DNA of 21,183 bases from Clostridium sp. CAG:768 (GCA_000437435.1 FR899622.1:1-21183), one strand, 5' to 3'; positions 1 to 7,873 are shown, numbered from the stretch's first letter. Notes: generated by a model not told the origin, from the sequence alone. Made by a program: numbers and translations.

Positions 1-1052
1 GTTTTGAAAGTAGATTCAGTATTTTTTTCAATAACTTTTTGCACTGCATCCATTTCAGTAGAAATCGCATCTTGTTCAGTATCAAGTTGTTTTAATCTTA
101 ATTCTAAGTTTTTATCTTGAGCTTGAACAATTTCAATTTTCGCATTAATTTCCTGAATAGATTGATCATATTGATACTTGTCGTATTCGTATTGATTCAT
201 AGCATCATCATATGCTTCTTGGTCAGTAACAGTGTTCGTAGTAACCGCATAAGTTACTTCATCTTGTTGTCCAGGGTTAAGAGTAATGTTAATAATTCTA
301 CCAGTAGCATCTTGTTCTAATCTCGCAGTAACCCCTTTAACTTCTTCAGTTTTCTTAGTAGAACCGATAGTGTATGCCGGAATATTGCTTTGAGAAGAAC
401 CAGTATCAGAATAAATAGCAGAATCTAACACTTCTTTTTTATAGAAGTATGGAGACCAAGTTCCAGTAGTTGTATTTTGTACATATCTCACCATCCAATT
501 AGCATTACCATATTGGTTGTTAAGAATGTTTATATATTCGTTTTCTTCTTTAAGTAATTTTTTTAATTGATCATTAGATAGCGTTTTTAAATATTCATCA
601 TTACCTTTGAAAGCTTCTAATTCTTCATCAGTCATCGCATCAATATCAGCATCATCTCTAGTTTGCATAAGTCTAAGTTCTTTAGCGCCAACATTATATT
701 TGTAATTGGGAGCATCTCCACTTCTAGTAATAACAGAAGAACCAGCCGCAACAGCAGCAAAATCATCAGTCCAAGAAGAAGTGTAGCTAATTAAATAAGA
801 CCCGTCAGCTTGAGCAATCATAGAAGAAATAGAATTGCTTAAAGCACCATCTTCAAAAGTATAAACAGTTTTAGTGTAATCATCAACAGAAGGAGGAACC
901 GGAACAGACATTCCTAACAAATCATTGTAGTAGTTAGCAGATTGGTTAGACAAAGTTGTTCTTTGTTGGTTAATCTGTTGTCCTTCATATTCAACATTTG
1001 TCTTTCTCGCAGTCAGTCCTAAGAACCGAGCTTGCGAAGCTGCCATACCCAT
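1..1052 (-). CDS. Partial coiled-coil protein of the MGMAASQARFL type (3' end cut off)
   Basis: An open frame of about 350 codons runs from ATG at 1052 off the left edge with no stop, so the C-terminus is missing. The start is well supported by AGAAAGGAAAC about 8 bases upstream. The N-terminus reads MGMAASQARFLGLTARKTN and continues as a Q/N-rich helix to about residue 48. The middle (about 50-280) is Thr/Ser/Asp-rich and probably beta-rich. From about 285 to the edge comes a long heptad-like helix, including DTEQDAISTEMDAVQKVI, ending ...ESTFKT. There is no signal peptide and no membrane segment. Codon use is strongly biased toward GCT, ACT and GAA, suggesting high expression. I associate this N-terminus with abundant proteins of Gastranaerophilales, but no function is known to me. 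Helical ends round a central domain are reminiscent of flagellar or secretion-tail proteins, which is inference only. Confidence 0.8.
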   Translation of the reverse strand, partial: MGMAASQARFLGLTARKTNVEYEGQQINQQRTTLSNQSANYYNDLLGMSVPVPPSVDDYTKTVYTFEDGALSNSISSMIAQADGSYLISYTSSWTDDFAAVAAGSSVITRSGDAPNYKYNVGAKELRLMQTRDDADIDAMTDEELEAFKGNDEYLKTLSNDQLKKLLKEENEYINILNNQYGNANWMVRYVQNTTTGTWSPYFYKKEVLDSAIYSDTGSSQSNIPAYTIGSTKKTEEVKGVTARLEQDATGRIINITLNPGQQDEVTYAVTTNTVTDQEAYDDAMNQYEYDKYQYDQSIQEINAKIEIVQAQDKNLELRLKQLDTEQDAISTEMDAVQKVIEKNTESTFK

Positions 1053-1156
1053 GACTTGTTTCCTTTCTCATTTGTTTCCTTGTTCTAATAGACGACATTA
1101 TTCTAAATAATCTTTAATATTTGATTAGTTATTTGTAATATTTCTTCATATTTAAG

Positions 1157-1192
1157 TTAAAAACAAGGGATTACGAATTTCGTAATCCCTTG
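1157..1192 (-). terminator. Rho-independent terminator of the glucan phosphorylase gene
   Basis: Read on the minus strand, CAAGGGATTACGA and TCGTAATCCCTTG form a perfect 13-bp stem around a 3-base loop (1164-1192), followed at once by TTTTT. It lies just downstream of the 1213-2904 gene and separates it from the next minus-strand gene at 1052, which therefore needs its own promoter in 1053-1156. Confidence 0.9.
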
Positions 1193-1212
1193 AAAAACTT
1201 TTGATTATAAGT

Positions 1213-2904
1213 TTATTTAATATTTGCGAATGTCCAAGCATCAAATGTAGGAGTTTCAGAAATATTCATTTCTTTTTTCTTTTCTCCAGAGCTTGAGTCA
1301 TTATGAGCAATTGGTTTGTATAATCTGTTATAGTATTCTACAACCATTCTATCAGAGTTGAAATAAGCTTCAGATGTTCTAATTGCTTGTTGCATTAGAC
1401 GAGCCCATTCTGCTTTATTTTCATAGTATGTTGGGATAATTTCATTTTCAATTTTATTCATCATACATTCATGATCTTTCCAATGACGTTCTTCCCAAGG
1501 CATTTCATCATCTAATTCTGGGTATTCAATAGTGTATCCGTTAATACCGTCAAATGTACCTTCAACTGTCCATCCATCATATGTTGATAAGTGAAGAGCT
1601 CCATTTGCATTTGCTGACATTCCAGAAGTTCCAGATGCTTCGAATGGTCTTAATGGTGTATTTAACCATATATCTGAACCACGTTTTAATTTTCCAGATA
1701 ATTCTAATTCATAACCAGGTAATACTACAACGTTTTTCAAGCTGTGTGAACGGTTAAGAAGTTTGTTAAACATTTCTTTACCCATAACATCATCTGGGTG
1801 GAATTTACCTGCAAAAATAATTTGGATTTTATTTTCATCAAGAAGTCTTGTAATTCTATCATTATCCATAAGAATTAACCAAGCACGTTTGTAATCTGCA
1901 AATCTTCTTGCCCAAGTGATTGTTAATACATCTGGATCAAATCTTTTGCCTGCTACGTTTGCTACGTATTCAAACAATTCTTCTTTCATTTCACGTTTAA
2001 CTGCTAATAATTTTTCTGGGGTATCAGCTTTTTTAATTCTTTCATCTTGCCAGTAATGTAAGTTTACGGCATTTGTAATAGCTCTGATTGGACATCTGCC
2101 GTCAACCCATTCCCACATTTTGTTAGCAACTAATCCGTGTAATTGTGATACAGCGTTTGCAATTCTTGACATTCTTAAAGCTGCAACTGTTAGAGAGAAG
2201 TTTTCTCCACCAAGTTCAACTGCCTTTTCTCTTGAACATCCAGCAAAGAATCCACCTTCCATTAATGTATCTACCCAGTGAACTTCGTTACCAGCAGCAA
2301 CTGGTGTGTGTGTTGTAAATACAGTTTTCTTTTTAACTTCTTCTAAATTACCATTGTATTGTCTTAGTAATTCGAATGCAGCTGGAAGAGCGTGTCCTTC
2401 ATTCATATGAACAACATCAAAGTTGTAACCAATTTGTTGAAGAATTCTTACACCTGCGACACCTAATACTGTTTCCTGAGCGATTCTGATTTTTTCATTT
2501 CCGTCATACAATTTATGTGAAATGCTTTTTGCCCAATCGCTGTTTCCTTCGATATCTGTTGTTAATAGATATACAGGGCAAGCACCGAATAGTTCTGGTT
2601 CAACTAAATATGCTTTAACTTTTACTTTTTCTCCAAAAATTTCAACTTCTGTAGTAGCGTTTGTATCTTTAAGAAAATCATAATATTTTCTAATATAAGC
2701 TACTTCAACTTGACCATCTTGTGCAATTCTTTGATCATAATAACCGTATGACCATAACATAGTTACACCAACCATAGGCATTTGCAAATATCCTGCTGAT
2801 AGCATATGTGAACCAGCTAAAAATCCTAAACCACCTGAATAGATTTTTAATGATTGATCTAATGCGATTTCCATTGAGAAATATGCTACATTTGGTAATG
2901 ACAT
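1213..2904 (-). CDS. Alpha-glucan phosphorylase family protein (short form, PLP lysine replaced)
   Basis: A 563-residue protein of the alpha-glucan phosphorylase family (GT35, the type found in Thermotoga and Thermus), expected to act in the cytoplasm on glycogen or maltodextrin. Family landmarks in order are VAYFSMEIALDQS, IYSGGLGFLAGSH, VVHMNEGHALPAA, FTTHTPVAAGNE, ITWARRFADYKRAW (phosphate-contact Arg and Lys), IIFAGKFHPDD, SDIWLNTPLRPFEASGTSGM and a DGWTVEG block. It lacks the extra N-terminal domain of the 700-850 residue members and begins directly at the catalytic fold. In the motif that normally reads EASGTxxMK, the lysine that binds PLP is serine here (EASGTSGMSANANGAL), although the flanking residues are conserved. 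Either this is a subgroup with altered chemistry or a non-phosphorylase role. The start is set by AGGAAGG nine bases upstream. The family call is firm; the activity is uncertain. Confidence 0.88.
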   Translation of the reverse strand: MSLPNVAYFSMEIALDQSLKIYSGGLGFLAGSHMLSAGYLQMPMVGVTMLWSYGYYDQRIAQDGQVEVAYIRKYYDFLKDTNATTEVEIFGEKVKVKAYLVEPELFGACPVYLLTTDIEGNSDWAKSISHKLYDGNEKIRIAQETVLGVAGVRILQQIGYNFDVVHMNEGHALPAAFELLRQYNGNLEEVKKKTVFTTHTPVAAGNEVHWVDTLMEGGFFAGCSREKAVELGGENFSLTVAALRMSRIANAVSQLHGLVANKMWEWVDGRCPIRAITNAVNLHYWQDERIKKADTPEKLLAVKREMKEELFEYVANVAGKRFDPDVLTITWARRFADYKRAWLILMDNDRITRLLDENKIQIIFAGKFHPDDVMGKEMFNKLLNRSHSLKNVVVLPGYELELSGKLKRGSDIWLNTPLRPFEASGTSGMSANANGALHLSTYDGWTVEGTFDGINGYTIEYPELDDEMPWEERHWKDHECMMNKIENEIIPTYYENKAEWARLMQQAIRTSEAYFNSDRMVVEYYNRLYKPIAHNDSSSGEKKKEMNISETPTFDAWTFANIK

Positions 2905-3015
2905 ATTAACCTTCCTCTTCTTATACTATGTAAACTATTTCACCCAAATTTCGGGGTACTTCAACAGCATAACACAAAAATTTTTCATTCAACTCTATTT
3001 TACTAATTTTTTTTT

Positions 3016-3035
3016 ACTAATCCTTAAGAATTAGT
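3016..3035. promoter_or_regulatory. 20-bp near-perfect palindrome, possible operator
   Basis: ACTAATCCTT is followed directly by AAGAATTAGT, giving one mismatched pair in a 20-bp inverted repeat. It lies in the 222-bp region between the divergent glucan phosphorylase gene and the gene at 3127. No T-run follows, so a protein-binding site is likelier than a terminator. The half-site ACTAAT/ATTAGT also makes up the palindrome at 8197-8206. No convincing promoter was found in this gap. Confidence 0.35.
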
Positions 3036-3126
3036 TATAAGTAGCTATTTTACTCTTAATGATTCTTAACATTGTGTCAAATTTTTATTATTACATGCAT
3101 TATTTTTTTTAGAATTTGTAAAAAAT

Positions 3127-4233
3127 ATGATTTTAAATAAGTTTTATAATTCAATTGGTAAAAATATAGCTCCACTTAAGTCGCAGAAATTGCATGGAAT
3201 AAATCCTAGATTATCATATAAAAAGAATGATTTTTTTTATTTGCCTAGATTCTCAACACCAGAAATGATTGAAGCTAGAAAAATGGATAAAATAGCTTTA
3301 AGGGATATTGATTGCTTTTATGATAAATCTTTTAAAAATGCTGACTACAATGATTATTTAATTTTAAAAGATGATAGAGTAGAAGCAAATTTCTCAAGGG
3401 TTCGGTGGGTTAATCCAAAAGATAACAAAGCATATTTCTTATTAAAAGATGGTGAGTCAGATGATGGTATACAAAATATTCGTATATTAGATAGCACAGG
3501 TAGATTTATCAAAAATGCAGCAATTAAGAAGAAAACTATTATTGTTTTTGAATTGGATACTGATAAAAAATTTCAAAATATTAATAATGTTTCTCATTCT
3601 GATTTAACATCAATTTTTATTAGGCGTTTTAATCCTTTTGCAGATATTAAAATATGTTTATGGAAAGATAAATTTGAGGCTAATCGAAATTTATTAAATC
3701 AAATAAATGATAATGTTTCTGCTATTTCATGCGCATTTTCTTCAAATGTTTTAGTTGATACTTCATCAAAATTAAAAAATTTATATAATAAAATTTTTCA
3801 TAAGAAATTAAAATTTAATCCTAAGGAATTAGCAAATAAATTGATTGATATGACAGATGAAAATGAAAAATTTTTTGAAAAGGTTCCTTCAAATGTAAGA
3901 ATATTTATGACATCTGGTAATGGTGGAAGAAAATATTACAACAAGTATCTTTCGTTTAAACGTGTAGAAGGTGTTGGTTGTTTAAATGATAAGAAAAAAT
4001 TATCTGAATTTACTGCGTCTCGAAATTCTTATTTTACACAACATTATGAAAAAGGCGAATTCCCTGTAATTCAGCTTCCTGAAGGCTTTATGTTTACTGG
4101 TACTGGAGATATTGATATTCCTTATAAAAGTAATAAGTTTAAATTAATCAATAACCTTGAAGGAACATCTTTTGCCGTTTCTATTCGTGCAGCAAAAGTT
4201 GTTTTAAATCAAATGATGGAAGGTATATTATAA
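3127..4233 (+). CDS. Divergent subtilisin-like (S8 fold) protein, cytoplasmic
   Basis: A 368-residue protein without signal peptide. The second half can be read as a degenerate subtilase. IIVFELDTD (138-146) sits where the catalytic Asp block VAVIDTG occurs, VSHSDLTS (155-162) where HGTHVAG occurs, FADIKICLW (171-179) matches the following ADIKV strand, MTSGNGG (261-267) matches the oxyanion AAGNxG block, VEGVGCLND (280-288) matches the VGA strand, and LEGTSFAVSIRAA (344-356) matches GTSMAxPxxAG with the nucleophile Ser348. Candidate triad: Asp144 (or Asp146), His157, Ser348, with Asn265. The Asp-His gap is much shorter than in classic subtilisins, and the usual Pro after GTSFA is Ser. Residues 1-135 match nothing I recognise. 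No clear ribosome-binding site precedes the ATG. The last bases overlap the convergent lyase gene. The fold call is inference from motif order and needs a profile search. Confidence 0.55.
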   Translation: MILNKFYNSIGKNIAPLKSQKLHGINPRLSYKKNDFFYLPRFSTPEMIEARKMDKIALRDIDCFYDKSFKNADYNDYLILKDDRVEANFSRVRWVNPKDNKAYFLLKDGESDDGIQNIRILDSTGRFIKNAAIKKKTIIVFELDTDKKFQNINNVSHSDLTSIFIRRFNPFADIKICLWKDKFEANRNLLNQINDNVSAISCAFSSNVLVDTSSKLKNLYNKIFHKKLKFNPKELANKLIDMTDENEKFFEKVPSNVRIFMTSGNGGRKYYNKYLSFKRVEGVGCLNDKKKLSEFTASRNSYFTQHYEKGEFPVIQLPEGFMFTGTGDIDIPYKSNKFKLINNLEGTSFAVSIRAAKVVLNQMMEGIL

Positions 4234-5466
4234 ATTAGTTACTCTGTCCAAGATTTTTCTTAATGCAATTTTTATGTGTGCATAAGTTAAACCACCTTGC
4301 ATATAAGCAACATATGGAGCTCTCATTGGGCCATCTGCAGACAATTCAATAGTTGAACCTTCAATAAATGTTCCTCCTGCCATTATAACTTGATCTTCAT
4401 ATCCTGGAATATATTCAGGAATTGGAGTTACATAGCCATTGACTGGTGATAATGATTGTATAGTTCTGCAAAAATGTTCTAGTGGTTCAGGCGAACCAAA
4501 TGTTATGTTTTGGATAATATCAGTTCTTTTTTTATTGTATTTAGGATATGAATCATATCCTATTTCATCAAAGATTTTAGCTGCTAGAACTGCACCTTTT
4601 ACAGCGTCACAAACTACTGATGGTGCCATAAACAATCCTTGGAATATTAATCTGTGTTGATTAAACATTGCACCTCCTTCTGAACCTATGCCAGGTGCAG
4701 TTAATCTGTTTGCACATTTATCTACATATTTTGCTTTACCTGCAATATAGCCTCCGGCTTCTACTAGTCCGCCTCCAGGATTTTTAATTAATGAACCTGC
4801 TATTAAATCAGCACCTACTTCAAGAGGCTCTTTTGTATCCACAAATTCTCCGTAGCAATTATCTACGAAACAAATACAATTTGGATTATTCTTTTTTACT
4901 ATCTCACATATTTTTCCAATTGTTTCAATTGATAAAGATTTTCTTGTTGAATAACCTTTTGAACGTTGGATTAATACCATTTTTACGGTTTTATCTATCA
5001 TTTCATCAAGTTTTTCAAAATCAATATCTGTGCCATTTTTTAGAGGTACTTCATCATACAAAACACCGTTTCCAATAAGAGAGTCTTCTTTGGTTAAATC
5101 ATCTCCGGCAGTGCCAATTACTTCTTGCATTGTGTCATATGGGGCACCTGCTACTGAAATTAATTTGTCTCCATATTTTAAATTCCCAAAAAGACAGCAG
5201 GCAAGAGTGTGTGTGCCTGATGCAAAATGAATTCTTACAAGAGCTTTTTCTGCTTTGAATACATCAGCAAAAACTTTGTCTAATACTTCTCGTCCTAAGT
5301 CATCATGTCCGTAGCCTGATACTGTATAAAAATGTTCCGGTGCTACTTTATTTTCTATAAAAGCATTTAAAACTTTTTCTTGGTTAAAATCTCTTATATC
5401 TTCAATTCTTTCAAATTCATTTCTGATTGCTTTTTCAGCTTGTTTAATAATTTCAGTGCTATTCAT
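4228..5466 (-). CDS. Methionine gamma-lyase family PLP protein ('aluminium resistance' type)
   Basis: A 412-residue cytoplasmic PLP enzyme matching the family once called aluminium-resistance protein, a full-length cystathionine/methionine lyase-like fold found widely in Firmicutes and Cyanobacteria. Landmarks are VSGYGHDDLGRE (49-60), RIHFASGTHTLACCLFG (78-94) that binds the cofactor phosphate, CFVDNCYGEF (199-208) with the ring-stacking Asp202, and AGSLIKNPGGG (223-233) with the probable Schiff-base Lys228. The C-terminal ...GGTFIEGSTIELSADGP block is also typical. Its true substrate in this family is not established, so the name should be read as a family label. A GGAGA ribosome-binding site precedes the ATG, and a good promoter lies at 5496-5524. 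It converges on and overlaps the 3127 gene by 6 bases, with no terminator between them. Confidence 0.9.
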   Translation of the reverse strand: MNSTEIIKQAEKAIRNEFERIEDIRDFNQEKVLNAFIENKVAPEHFYTVSGYGHDDLGREVLDKVFADVFKAEKALVRIHFASGTHTLACCLFGNLKYGDKLISVAGAPYDTMQEVIGTAGDDLTKEDSLIGNGVLYDEVPLKNGTDIDFEKLDEMIDKTVKMVLIQRSKGYSTRKSLSIETIGKICEIVKKNNPNCICFVDNCYGEFVDTKEPLEVGADLIAGSLIKNPGGGLVEAGGYIAGKAKYVDKCANRLTAPGIGSEGGAMFNQHRLIFQGLFMAPSVVCDAVKGAVLAAKIFDEIGYDSYPKYNKKRTDIIQNITFGSPEPLEHFCRTIQSLSPVNGYVTPIPEYIPGYEDQVIMAGGTFIEGSTIELSADGPMRAPYVAYMQGGLTYAHIKIALRKILDRVTNL

Positions 5467-5495
5467 AATTTCTCCGCCAATTTCTGATTACTTTT

Positions 5496-5524
5496 ATAAT
5501 ATTGCAACAAAAAATAATCGTCAA
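5496..5524 (-). promoter_or_regulatory. Sigma-70-type promoter for the PLP lyase gene
   Basis: On the minus strand, TTGACG (5519-5524) and TATTAT (5496-5501) are separated by exactly 17 bases, leaving a leader of roughly 25 bases before the ATG at 5466. Both hexamers are 5/6 matches to consensus. Confidence 0.65.
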
Positions 5525-5584
5525 CTTTATATGTCCTGTTGTAAAGGGTAATATGATTATTCATGAGTTAATTATATATTTGTT

Positions 5585-6301
5585 ATGAATAAAATTTTAA
5601 TTATATTTTTAATGCTTAGTTTAACAATACCTGTATTTGCTTCAAATTACGGAGTTTATTCTCCTGATAAGTACGAACTGGATAATCCTGAAGAAAATGA
5701 GAGAATATTATTTATTCTAGATTATTCAAATAGCATGTCTGAGTATTTAGAAGGGAAAAGAAAAGTTGATTTGATGGTTGACACTATGAAATCGATTTTA
5801 CCGAATTTAAATCCTAATATATCAGTCGGATTAAGAGTTTATGGGCATAGAATGGGTCTAACTCCTTTTGAGGCTTGTAGAGCATCTTCGCTTGTTTCTC
5901 CAATTTCTGTTGCAAATGGAATAAATATTAGAAATTCTCTATTTGATATTAAACCAAGAGGAATGACCCCTATTACTTATTCATTAAAGCAAGCAGTAAA
6001 AAATGATTTTTTAGGATTTTCTGGTAAAAAACATATAATTTTGTTGACTGATGGTGGGGAAAATTGTGATGAAAGTCCTTGTTCTTTTGTTTTAGAGTTG
6101 ATAAAAGTAAGGAAAGATGTGACTATTGATGTTATTGCATTTAACATTGATGATGAAGATGATTTAGACCAATTAGAATGTACATCACTTGTGACAAGTG
6201 GTAAATTTTATAATGCCAAAACTGCAGCACAGCTTGCAAATAGTTTAAATAACAGTGTTAATTCTTTTAAAAAAGTTGAGGCAAAAATAATAGAAAATTA
6301 G
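5585..6301 (+). CDS. Secreted von Willebrand factor A (VWA) domain protein
   Basis: A 238-residue protein with a Sec signal peptide (MNKILIIFLMLSLTIPVFA, cleavage probably after residue 19) and a single VWA domain filling the rest. The metal-ion adhesion site is complete: D46-Y-S-N-S50 after the ILFIL strand, Thr128 in RGMTPITYSL, and Asp156 in IILLTDGGENC. Cysteines at 98, 161, 166 and 199 could form disulfides outside the membrane. VWA domains bind protein partners through a bound divalent cation, so an adhesion or envelope-assembly role is likely, but no partner can be named. The ATG lacks a recognisable ribosome-binding site. The gene stands alone: divergent from the lyase gene, and followed by a separate -10-like element before the next gene. 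Confidence 0.88.
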   Translation: MNKILIIFLMLSLTIPVFASNYGVYSPDKYELDNPEENERILFILDYSNSMSEYLEGKRKVDLMVDTMKSILPNLNPNISVGLRVYGHRMGLTPFEACRASSLVSPISVANGINIRNSLFDIKPRGMTPITYSLKQAVKNDFLGFSGKKHIILLTDGGENCDESPCSFVLELIKVRKDVTIDVIAFNIDDEDDLDQLECTSLVTSGKFYNAKTAAQLANSLNNSVNSFKKVEAKIIEN

Positions 6302-6327
6302 AGGCAATTTTTTTAGTTAAAATGTTT

Positions 6328-6333
6328 TATAAT
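6328..6333 (+). promoter_or_regulatory. Consensus -10 box before the 6350 gene
   Basis: A perfect TATAAT lies 22 bases upstream of the GTG start at 6350. No good -35 hexamer sits 16-18 bases further up, where only AT-rich sequence occurs, so this is a weak call. AAGGGGAAA between it and the start serves as the ribosome-binding site. Confidence 0.35.
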
Positions 6334-6349
6334 ATAAAAGGGGAAAATT

Positions 6350-7045
6350 GTGACAATAAAATTGCTTTCTAAATACGGGGACACTCTAATCCAAAGTGCT
6401 CAAAAAGCTTTGGGGAAAAATAATTCAAAGATCCCTAAATATTTGTACCACATTACAACGAAATCTAATTATAATTCAATGCTTGAGTCTGGAGTTATTA
6501 AAACATCAAAAGATGTTTCTCCAATGAGTAATTTGAATGGTGTCTTTATGTTTGATATGAAAAATTTTGCAAAGCGCTGGTCAAATACTTGGGTGGATTA
6601 TGGTGAGCCTGGACAAAAGTATAATATTGGCTCTGTTTTATTAGGTAAAAATTCATTGATACAACAAGGAGCTGATAAATCAAGTGACCTTGTACTTTTG
6701 CGTTTCCCTACAAATAAATTTGACATAAATAAGTTATCTGTAAGAATTCAAGATACTAATAAAGCAAGCTATAGACCAAACGGTGAAAATGCAATTTTTC
6801 AAAGATTACATACAAGGAGAAAAGATGCTATAGAATATATTTATTCAAATAATATAAATATATCTGATGCTGAGAAAATAGGAGAATTAAGGCTAGATTT
6901 AAAAACAGAAGCAGATGTTTTGAAATATATAACTGAAAAGCATTTTGATACTTTGTTAAAGCTATTAAAAGATCAGCCTGAAGCAAACTGTATAAAAGCA
7001 ATAGAAAAAGCTAATATTAAGCCTAAATTTATTGTAGATGTTTAA
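6350..7045 (+). CDS. Putative ADP-ribosyltransferase-fold protein (DarT/KptA-like start motif)
   Basis: A 231-residue cytoplasmic protein starting at GTG, chosen because AAGGGG lies at proper spacing. Residues 30-49 read KYLYHITTKSNYNSMLESGV. This resembles the YHxT...N..SIL..G motif that opens the NAD-binding fold of DarT, KptA and related ADP-ribosyltransferases, with His34 as the candidate NAD-contact residue. NGVFMF (63-68), DLVLLRFP (113-120) and AIEYIYSNNINISDAEKIGEL (160-180) follow the strand order expected, and Glu162 is the candidate catalytic Glu. The N-terminal 29 residues are a Lys-rich amphipathic helix, and the C-terminal 45 residues are helical and Lys-rich. There is no antitoxin-like macrodomain gene beside it. 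It could be a toxin, an effector or an RNA-modifying enzyme. The fold is inference; if the motif is a chance match, it is simply an unrecognised protein. Confidence 0.5.
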   Translation: MTIKLLSKYGDTLIQSAQKALGKNNSKIPKYLYHITTKSNYNSMLESGVIKTSKDVSPMSNLNGVFMFDMKNFAKRWSNTWVDYGEPGQKYNIGSVLLGKNSLIQQGADKSSDLVLLRFPTNKFDINKLSVRIQDTNKASYRPNGENAIFQRLHTRRKDAIEYIYSNNINISDAEKIGELRLDLKTEADVLKYITEKHFDTLLKLLKDQPEANCIKAIEKANIKPKFIVDV

Positions 7046-7069
7046 AAAATTTATATTATAATTTTTTTT

Positions 7070-7873
7070 ATGGAATTAGTGTATTTGAATTCTGCAAGAA
7101 ATTGCTTTAGGTATGTAATCAAAGCGTTTGGAATTAAAGAAATTTATATTCCTTATTATTTGTGTTCATGCCTGCGTCATATTGCTTTTGCAGAAGAGTG
7201 TAAGATTAATTTTTATCATATAAATTTAGATTTTTCTCCAGCTTGCACTTTCCCAGAAAATGCTTATATTTTATATCCTAATTATTTTGGTGTTTGTTCA
7301 AAAATAGTTGAAAAATTAGCAAAAATTTATCCTAATTTAATAGTTGATAATGCACATTCTTTTTATGCAGAACAAAGTGGTATTGCATCTTTTAATTCTT
7401 TGAGGAAGTTTTTCCCGTATATTAGAGATGGAGCTTTATTGAACATCAATGAAAAAGTTTCTTTTGATATTGATAAAGATGAATATACATATGTTCCAAA
7501 AGCTTTAAATTATGATGAAATATGCAAAAATGAAAGAAGAATAGACAATCTTGATATGAAATTTATGTCTGAAACAACTTATAAATTATTTAAAACTTTG
7601 GATTTAGATTTTGAAAAAGCAAAAAGAAAATTTGGTTTTCAAAATTTGGAAAAAATATATAATGATACAAATTGTTTAAATTTTGATATGAATGCTGAAG
7701 ATGTACCGTTTTGCTATCCATATTTAGCAAAAAGTGAAGAAGATGCAGATAAATTAGTTGAAAAATTAAAAAATAATGGATTAACGATTTATCGATATTG
7801 GGAAAGAATGCCTGATAGTTACCTTGAAAGCCAATTTTATAAACGTTTAGTTACAATCCCTATTAATCATTAA
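7070..7873 (+). CDS. Compact DegT/DnrJ/EryC1-type sugar aminotransferase homologue
   Basis: A 267-residue member of the DegT/DnrJ/EryC1 (AHBA synthase) aminotransferase family, which usually adds an amino group to nucleotide-linked keto sugars. Visible elements are LNSARNCFRYVIKAFG (6-21), IYIPYYLCSCL (25-35), LIVDNAHSFYA (90-100) with the PLP-ring Asp93, FNSLRKFFPYIRDGALL (108-124) with the Schiff-base Lys113, and a C-terminal YPYLAKSEEDADKLVEKL...RLVTIPINH segment like the small domain of the family. It is about 100 residues shorter than usual; the stretch between the lysine and the C-terminal domain is reduced, yet both ends are present, so it looks compact rather than broken. The start lacks a clear ribosome-binding site. 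It lies 24 bases after the 6350 gene and overlaps the convergent regulator by 4 bases. Substrate unknown. Confidence 0.72.
   Translation: MELVYLNSARNCFRYVIKAFGIKEIYIPYYLCSCLRHIAFAEECKINFYHINLDFSPACTFPENAYILYPNYFGVCSKIVEKLAKIYPNLIVDNAHSFYAEQSGIASFNSLRKFFPYIRDGALLNINEKVSFDIDKDEYTYVPKALNYDEICKNERRIDNLDMKFMSETTYKLFKTLDLDFEKAKRKFGFQNLEKIYNDTNCLNFDMNAEDVPFCYPYLAKSEEDADKLVEKLKNNGLTIYRYWERMPDSYLESQFYKRLVTIPINH

Noticed and set aside
1554..1757. Short open frames opposite or inside the large genes (also at 4439, 4791, 9843, 11650, 13850, 18246 and 20509)
   Set aside because: They are shadows of well-supported genes, with unnatural amino-acid composition and no ribosome-binding sites.
2905..3126. Promoters for the two divergent genes in this gap
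   Set aside because: Several TTGAAT/TATGCT-like pairs exist but with wrong spacing (15 or 21 bases); none was good enough to call.
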